NCBI GenBank assembly: GCA_028714615.1
Contig: JAQTMA010000034.1
Location: 9,061 to 18,571 of the forward strand
From: Anaerolineaceae bacterium
GTDB lineage: Bacteria > Chloroflexota > Anaerolineae > Anaerolineales > Anaerolineaceae
Reading direction: 5' to 3'
DNA length: 9,511 bases
This document shows positions 7,161 to 9,511 of this stretch, one piece after another; within the stretch, counting starts at the first letter, position 1; every line of letters starts with the position of its first letter. Position numbers and translations under genes: made by a program. Below the pieces are notes generated by a model. That model was not told where the DNA came from, searched no databases, and saw only the letters and a program-made list of their open reading frames with translations.

Positions 7161-9089
7161 ATGTCCGTCATCGCCAAAAACCAGATCGATATCATTAATT
7201 CCGACCCCCAAGTCAATTATCTGCTCGAGCGCATCCTGCGTTCTGCCGGATATGAGGTGACCATCGCCTCAGACCTGGCCAGCGCAGAGCAGCTCCTGGC
7301 GCGAATCCCACCCAACCTGGTGCTGATTGCTGACCAACTGGTGGAGCGGCCCGGCCTGGACTATGCGAGCGATTTTCTGGAGCGCAACCCAACCATTCCG
7401 GTGATCTTGTTGGTCAAAGAGGATACACCCGAGCTGCTCAAATCTGCACTGCACACTGGGGTGATGGATTATCTATGCCTGCCCCTGCGCTCGGAGGAGA
7501 TCCTTCAATCCGTTCAACGTTGCTTGAAACGCAGCCATCCTGTCGAGAGCGTCGAGGGCGCTTCGCGTGGGGAGACGGAAGGCCTGCAAAAGCGGGTAGA
7601 CGAACTCGAAACCCTCGCCATGTTGGGGAGATCGATCACGGCCTCGCTCGACCTGGATAACGTACTCTCAGCGGTTGTGGACGCTGCCGTTGGCTTGACC
7701 GGCGCGGAAGAAGGCAGCCTGCTGCTCTTAGACGAAGCAACTGGCGAGTTGTATATGCGGGCAGCCCGCAACTTCCAGGAAGACTTTGTGCGCACCTTCC
7801 GCCTGCCGGTGAAGGACAGCCTGGCGGGCAACGTGTTGCGCACCGGGCAGCCCATGATCCTGGATGAAGAGACGCCCCAGAAAATCAAAACCGCCTACCT
7901 GGTGCAAGGCCTTTTGTACGTGCCCCTGCAAAGTCACGGTCGCAATATTGGTGTGTTGGGTGTAGATAATCGCCAGAGCCGCCAGCCATTCACGGAAAAC
8001 CATATCGTCGCGCTTTCTGCAATGGCCGATTTCGCAGTAATTGCCATCGAAAACGCCCGCTTGTACTCGCACACCGCCATGGAGCGTAACAAGCTCGAAA
8101 CCATCCTCACCCGCATCCAGGATGGCGTCATCGTGCTGGATGATGACGGCCGCATCATCCTCATCAACCACATGGCACGCAGTACCCTGCACGTCAAGGA
8201 AGACAACCCGGCTGGCCGGCCTATCAGCGAGGTGCTCGACCATCCCGACCTGCTAGAGCTGGTCAGTTCACCGGAAAAACGCCTGGTCAATCGTGGAGAG
8301 ATCACTCTGACCGACGGGCGGGTCTTTGCGGTTCAGCTCACTCCCATCGCGGACGTTGGCACGGCGGTCACCTTGCACGATATTACCTATTTAAAGAAAC
8401 TCGATCGGATTAAAAGCGATTTCGTCTCCACCGTATCCCATGACCTGCGCTCACCGCTTACCGCGATCCTAGGGTACGTCGACTTACTGGACCGGGTAGG
8501 CCCCATCAACGAAGCCCAGGAAGAGTTCATCCGACATATTCAGGACAGTGTGCATAACATTACTTCGCTGGTGGATGACCTGCTCAACCTGGGTCGCATT
8601 GAGGCTGGTTTCGATACGCGCAAAGAAATCGTGCCACTGGATCATATTCTGCAGTATTCGTTGGACTCTTTCAAGAACCGCATCGCCCAGAACAGCCTGC
8701 AATTGCTGACCGAGATCCCCGCCGACCTGCCCCCGTTGTTTGGCAACCCGGTGCAGTTGCGCCAGATGGTGGACAACCTGGTCGACAACGCCATCAAATA
8801 TACTTCTGCCGGTGGTTCCGTGGTCGTAAAGGTGCAGGTGCAGCGCAATCAAATCGTTCTTCGCGTGGTGGATACGGGCATTGGTATTCCTTCCGTGGAC
8901 CTGCCGCACATCTTCGACAAGTTCTACCGGGCCAGCAATACATCGACTGCGATCGTCGGCACCGGGTTGGGGCTATCCATCGTCAAATCGATTGTCGAGT
9001 CGCACCAGGGGCGGATTTGGGTCGATTCAACGGTGGACGAGGGTACCAGCATCACGGTCGTCTTGCCGGTTGCCGAAGTCGAAGCATAG
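7161..9089 (+). CDS. GAF-PAS sensor histidine kinase with N-terminal degenerate receiver domain
   Basis: This 642-residue soluble sensor kinase has no membrane segment. The receiver-like domain (about 8-123) lacks the canonical residues: the acidic pair is Asn13/Ser14, the phospho-site position is Ala57 (Asp58 is one residue off, LVLIADQL), and the Lys is Leu107 (DYLCLPL). The GAF domain (about 147-300) and a PAS domain (about 308-408; TRIQDGVIVLDDDGRIILIN) are likely ligand or redox sensors. The HisKA domain carries His427 in STVSHDLRSPL. The ATPase is intact: N-box Asn543 (DNAIKY), G1 Asp571 (DTGIGI), F-box (LPHIFDKFYR) and G2 box (GTGLGLSIVK, 600-609), so it should autophosphorylate. Its architecture parallels the preceding gene, which points to an old tandem duplication. 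I start it at 7161 (MSVIAKN) because the receiver begins there. An in-frame ATG at 7110 would overlap the previous gene and add 17 residues without domain content. No Shine-Dalgarno is seen at either start. No partner response regulator lies in the window. Confidence 0.92.
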   Translation: MSVIAKNQIDIINSDPQVNYLLERILRSAGYEVTIASDLASAEQLLARIPPNLVLIADQLVERPGLDYASDFLERNPTIPVILLVKEDTPELLKSALHTGVMDYLCLPLRSEEILQSVQRCLKRSHPVESVEGASRGETEGLQKRVDELETLAMLGRSITASLDLDNVLSAVVDAAVGLTGAEEGSLLLLDEATGELYMRAARNFQEDFVRTFRLPVKDSLAGNVLRTGQPMILDEETPQKIKTAYLVQGLLYVPLQSHGRNIGVLGVDNRQSRQPFTENHIVALSAMADFAVIAIENARLYSHTAMERNKLETILTRIQDGVIVLDDDGRIILINHMARSTLHVKEDNPAGRPISEVLDHPDLLELVSSPEKRLVNRGEITLTDGRVFAVQLTPIADVGTAVTLHDITYLKKLDRIKSDFVSTVSHDLRSPLTAILGYVDLLDRVGPINEAQEEFIRHIQDSVHNITSLVDDLLNLGRIEAGFDTRKEIVPLDHILQYSLDSFKNRIAQNSLQLLTEIPADLPPLFGNPVQLRQMVDNLVDNAIKYTSAGGSVVVKVQVQRNQIVLRVVDTGIGIPSVDLPHIFDKFYRASNTSTAIVGTGLGLSIVKSIVESHQGRIWVDSTVDEGTSITVVLPVAEVEA

Positions 9090-9161
9090 TTGGATTGGCG
9101 TCGTAGCTTGTTGGGCTGCATCACAGATCCACCGCTACAATCATCTTCGCATAACATGTAT

Positions 9162-9208
9162 GGGTGGGTATTCACGACCCTGGTGTTCTTTCCGGGGCAG
9201 ACCCACCC
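9162..9208 (+). other. nested stem-loop (RNA structure candidate)
   Basis: GGGTGGGT (9162-9169) is perfectly complementary to ACCCACCC (9201-9208). Inside it, CCCTGG (9178-9183) pairs with CCGGGG (9192-9197) with one G-U pair and an 8-base loop. It begins about 70 bases after the kinase stop codon and about 20 bases after a TACAAT box. It could be a transcript-end structure or part of a leader RNA; no known RNA family is recognised. Confidence 0.4.
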
Positions 9209-9224
9209 TTACTGCTTAAAAGCC

Positions 9225-9264
9225 AAGCTTCCGCTGGGAGCGCTGAGGCACCCAGCGGAAGCTT
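9225..9264 (+). terminator. 14-bp perfect hairpin, possible intrinsic terminator
   Basis: AAGCTTCCGCTGGG (9225-9238) and CCCAGCGGAAGCTT (9251-9264) form a perfect 14-base stem with a 12-base loop. On the plus strand the following T-run is short (TTTCGCC). On the minus strand TTTT appears a few bases beyond the stem. It may terminate the kinase transcript (136 bases after its stop), or it may be a leader attenuator or a repeat. Confidence 0.45.
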
Positions 9265-9304
9265 TCGCCAATGGAGGAGACAGTTACTTTTCAATGGAGG
9301 AACG

Positions 9305-9349
9305 ATGTGTCCGTCTCCTGTGTTGTTATACCGCATGTCGGGGGTGTAA
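9305..9349 (+). CDS. possible 14-codon leader peptide
   Basis: An ATG preceded by GGAGG (9296-9300) at a 4-base spacing opens a 14-codon frame encoding MCPSPVLLYRMSGV. The spacing matches that of the 1135 gene, whose ribosome binding site is convincing. It follows a strong hairpin and sits upstream of sequence that may lead to another gene, as leader peptides do, but it has no diagnostic run of one amino acid. It may be chance. Confidence 0.2.
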   Translation: MCPSPVLLYRMSGV

Positions 9350-9511
9350 TGCTATGGCCAAAAGTCATCCATCAACGATGACCTTATTCCCGCGAAACGA
9401 TGACGCTTTGCAAAAAAACCGTGACACCTGCCACCAGCTCGGATAGGCTCCGGTACGGAAGTATGTGCAGGGTCGGGTGCGAATTACCGGTTATCATCTT
9501 GGATACGCGCC

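Larger units (their letters stand above)
9090..9511. other. 422-base stretch without a convincing gene; structured intergenic/leader region
   Basis: No long ORF with domain-like content is present on either strand. The segment holds a TACAAT box (9136-9141), two strong stem-loops, a 10-base direct repeat CAATGGAGGA (9269-9278 and 9292-9301), a 9-base direct repeat AACGATGAC (9374-9382 and 9396-9404), a tiny ORF with a ribosome binding site, and a TATCAT box (9492-9497) near the right edge. Together these look like the 3' end of the kinase transcript followed by the upstream region of a gene beyond the window. Confidence 0.5.

Noticed and set aside
9271..9381. 36-codon plus-strand ORF starting at the first CAATGGAGGA repeat
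   Set aside because: There is no ribosome binding site upstream and no recognisable similarity; the length is expected by chance.
9090..9446. 118-codon plus-strand ORF after the kinase gene
   Set aside because: It starts immediately after the stop codon without a ribosome binding site, runs through both stem-loops, and has a Cys/His/Pro-rich composition without a domain pattern.
9384..9511. Minus-strand frame open from the right edge to a TAA at 9384-9386 (about 42 codons)
   Set aside because: An open run this short is fairly likely by chance; the end of a gene from the right cannot be excluded, but nothing supports it.
9463..9511. Possible start of a plus-strand gene at the ATG at 9463 or GTG at 9477
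   Set aside because: Both frames are open to the edge, but only about 11-16 codons are visible and neither has a clear ribosome binding site.
9421..9511. tRNA-like pattern near the right edge
   Set aside because: There is no GGTTCGAATCC-type T-arm and no cloverleaf pairing could be made.

Overview
The window looks like a GC-moderate to GC-rich bacterial chromosome, most likely Chloroflexota (Anaerolineae-like). That assignment is an inference from gene style: an eRF1-like 'baeRF' protein, large GAF/PAS sensor kinases, a small lipoprotein-type HtrA, and promoters of the TATAAT class lying directly against start codons. No rRNA, tRNA, CRISPR array, transposase or phage gene was seen.

Layout. 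Positions 1-1006 (minus) hold the N-terminal two thirds of a MurJ-type lipid II flippase that runs off the left edge. Divergent from it, 1135-1815 (plus) encodes an unrecognised single-pass membrane protein with a Pro/Ser/Thr-rich N-terminus and a coiled coil. A short convergent gap (1816-1997) carries two inverted-repeat structures. Next comes a tight minus-strand cluster, read right to left: a class B J-domain protein (4377-5321), an HtrA/DegP-like protease with a PDZ domain (3141-4331) and an eRF1-fold baeRF-type protein with a zinc ribbon (1998-3098). The gaps are 45 and 42 bases, and a good TTGACT-18-TACAAT promoter sits in front, so this is probably one proteostasis/ribosome-quality operon.

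Divergent from that operon, two paralogous multidomain signalling proteins lie in tandem on the plus strand. The first (5470-7137) is receiver-GAF-HisKA-HATPase, but it has lost nearly every catalytic residue: the receiver Asp, Thr and Lys, the HisKA His, the ATPase G1 Asp and the G2 box. The second (7161-9089) is receiver-GAF-PAS-HisKA-HATPase with a fully canonical kinase core but again a degenerate receiver. A pseudokinase/kinase pair is the most unusual thing here.

The last 422 bases (9090-9511) contain no convincing protein gene. They do contain two strong stem-loops and a 14-codon ORF with a good ribosome binding site, so this may be a structured leader of a gene beyond the right edge.
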